Assembly (NCBI GenBank): GCA_020217065.1
Contig: JAIWOB010000137.1
Coordinates: 1-14,597 of the forward strand
Length of the DNA stretch: 14,597 nucleotides
From: Chloroflexota bacterium
GTDB lineage: Bacteria > Chloroflexota > Anaerolineae > Anaerolineales > Villigracilaceae
Reading direction: 5' to 3'
Shown: positions 14,425-14,597 of the stretch, piece by piece
Layout of the letters: each line of letters begins with the position of its first letter
How positions within the stretch are numbered: the first letter of the stretch is position 1
Made by a program: the position numbers and the translations under genes
The notes under the pieces: generated by a model
Seen by the model: the letters and a program-made list of their open reading frames with translations, nothing else
The model's database searches: none
What the model was told of the DNA's origin: nothing

Positions 14425-14460
14425 AGGGCTGCCCCACATGGGGGCAGCCCTGCGCTTTTT
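14425..14460 (+). terminator. Strong intrinsic terminator
   Basis: Perfect 11-bp stem (14425-14435 with 14441-14451), loop ACATG, then GCGC and five T (14456-14460). It lies 34 nt past the last operon gene. On the minus strand the following sequence is TTGATTTTG, so it may also end the convergent gene. Confidence 0.9.
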
Positions 14461-14504
14461 ATAGATGGGCGCGGCTGCGGCTTATCCGCGCAATCTTTCG
14501 CCTC

Positions 14505-14597
14505 TTATCCCATCGTCAATTTCGGGCGATATTGCAGCGCCTCCGCCAAGTGTTGAGGCTGTATTTCCTCGCATCCCGCCAAATCCGCAATAGTGCG
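14505..14597 (-). CDS. ComM/YifB-family ATPase, last 30 codons
   Basis: The minus-strand frame reads RTIADLAGCEEIQPQHLAEA followed by LQYRPKLTMG and TAA (14505-14507). This is the typical C-terminus of Mg-chelatase-like AAA+ proteins of the ComM/YifB family, where '-RTIADL-G---I---HLAEA-QYR' is conserved. ComM helps integrate transforming DNA in competent bacteria; in other organisms its role is less clear. Only the end is present, so length and ATPase motifs cannot be judged. It converges on the plus-strand operon, with the shared terminator hairpin between them. Confidence 0.8.
   Translation of the reverse strand, partial: RTIADLAGCEEIQPQHLAEALQYRPKLTMG

Noticed and set aside
14332..14556. 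Plus-strand frame across the final terminator
   Set aside because: It spans the terminator hairpin and lies opposite the ComM-like C-terminus.

Overview
The window looks like a chromosomal segment of an uncultured or environmental Anaerolineae-type bacterium (Chloroflexota). This placement is an inference. It rests on the single-chain glycyl-tRNA synthetase (alpha and beta fused), the many short dispersed repeats inside and between genes, and a long cluster of membrane proteins with a MutL-like ATPase that resembles clusters I associate with Anaerolineae. No RNA gene, transposase or CRISPR array was seen.

Left part, minus strand (1-4182): the 5' end of an unrecognised gene at the window edge, a terminator hairpin, then glyQS (1025 codons). 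The beta half and linker of glyQS carry at least eight short repeat-like insertions that stay in frame. Upstream lies a two-gene toxin-antitoxin-like module (DUF433 then a DUF5615 PIN-like protein). It sits between two copies of a 91-bp direct repeat, each carrying a perfect TATAAT facing the gene downstream of it (glyQS or the DUF433 gene).

Middle (4277-5917): a GC-rich gene-free stretch, a promoter, a possible 14-codon leader ORF, and glgC (ADP-glucose pyrophosphorylase, glycogen synthesis) with its own terminator.

Right part, plus strand (5992-14460): one tightly packed unit. Seven genes overlap by 1-4 nt or are 2-3 nt apart: a small soluble protein, a DUF6754-like membrane protein, a polytopic membrane protein, a large membrane-anchored zinc-ribbon protein with 14 P-x-W-[LIV] motifs, a second polytopic membrane protein, a MutL/GlmL-like ASKHA ATPase, and a protein with an RnfC/NqrA-like barrel-sandwich region. 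After 79 nt follows a two-TM protein with a Thr/Pro/Ala-rich outside part, then a strong terminator. This is the best candidate for an undescribed system: a membrane complex with a scaffold-like zinc-ribbon subunit and an actin-fold ATPase, with no mutase gene nearby that would explain a MutL homologue.

The window closes with the last 30 codons of a convergent ComM/YifB-like gene on the minus strand.
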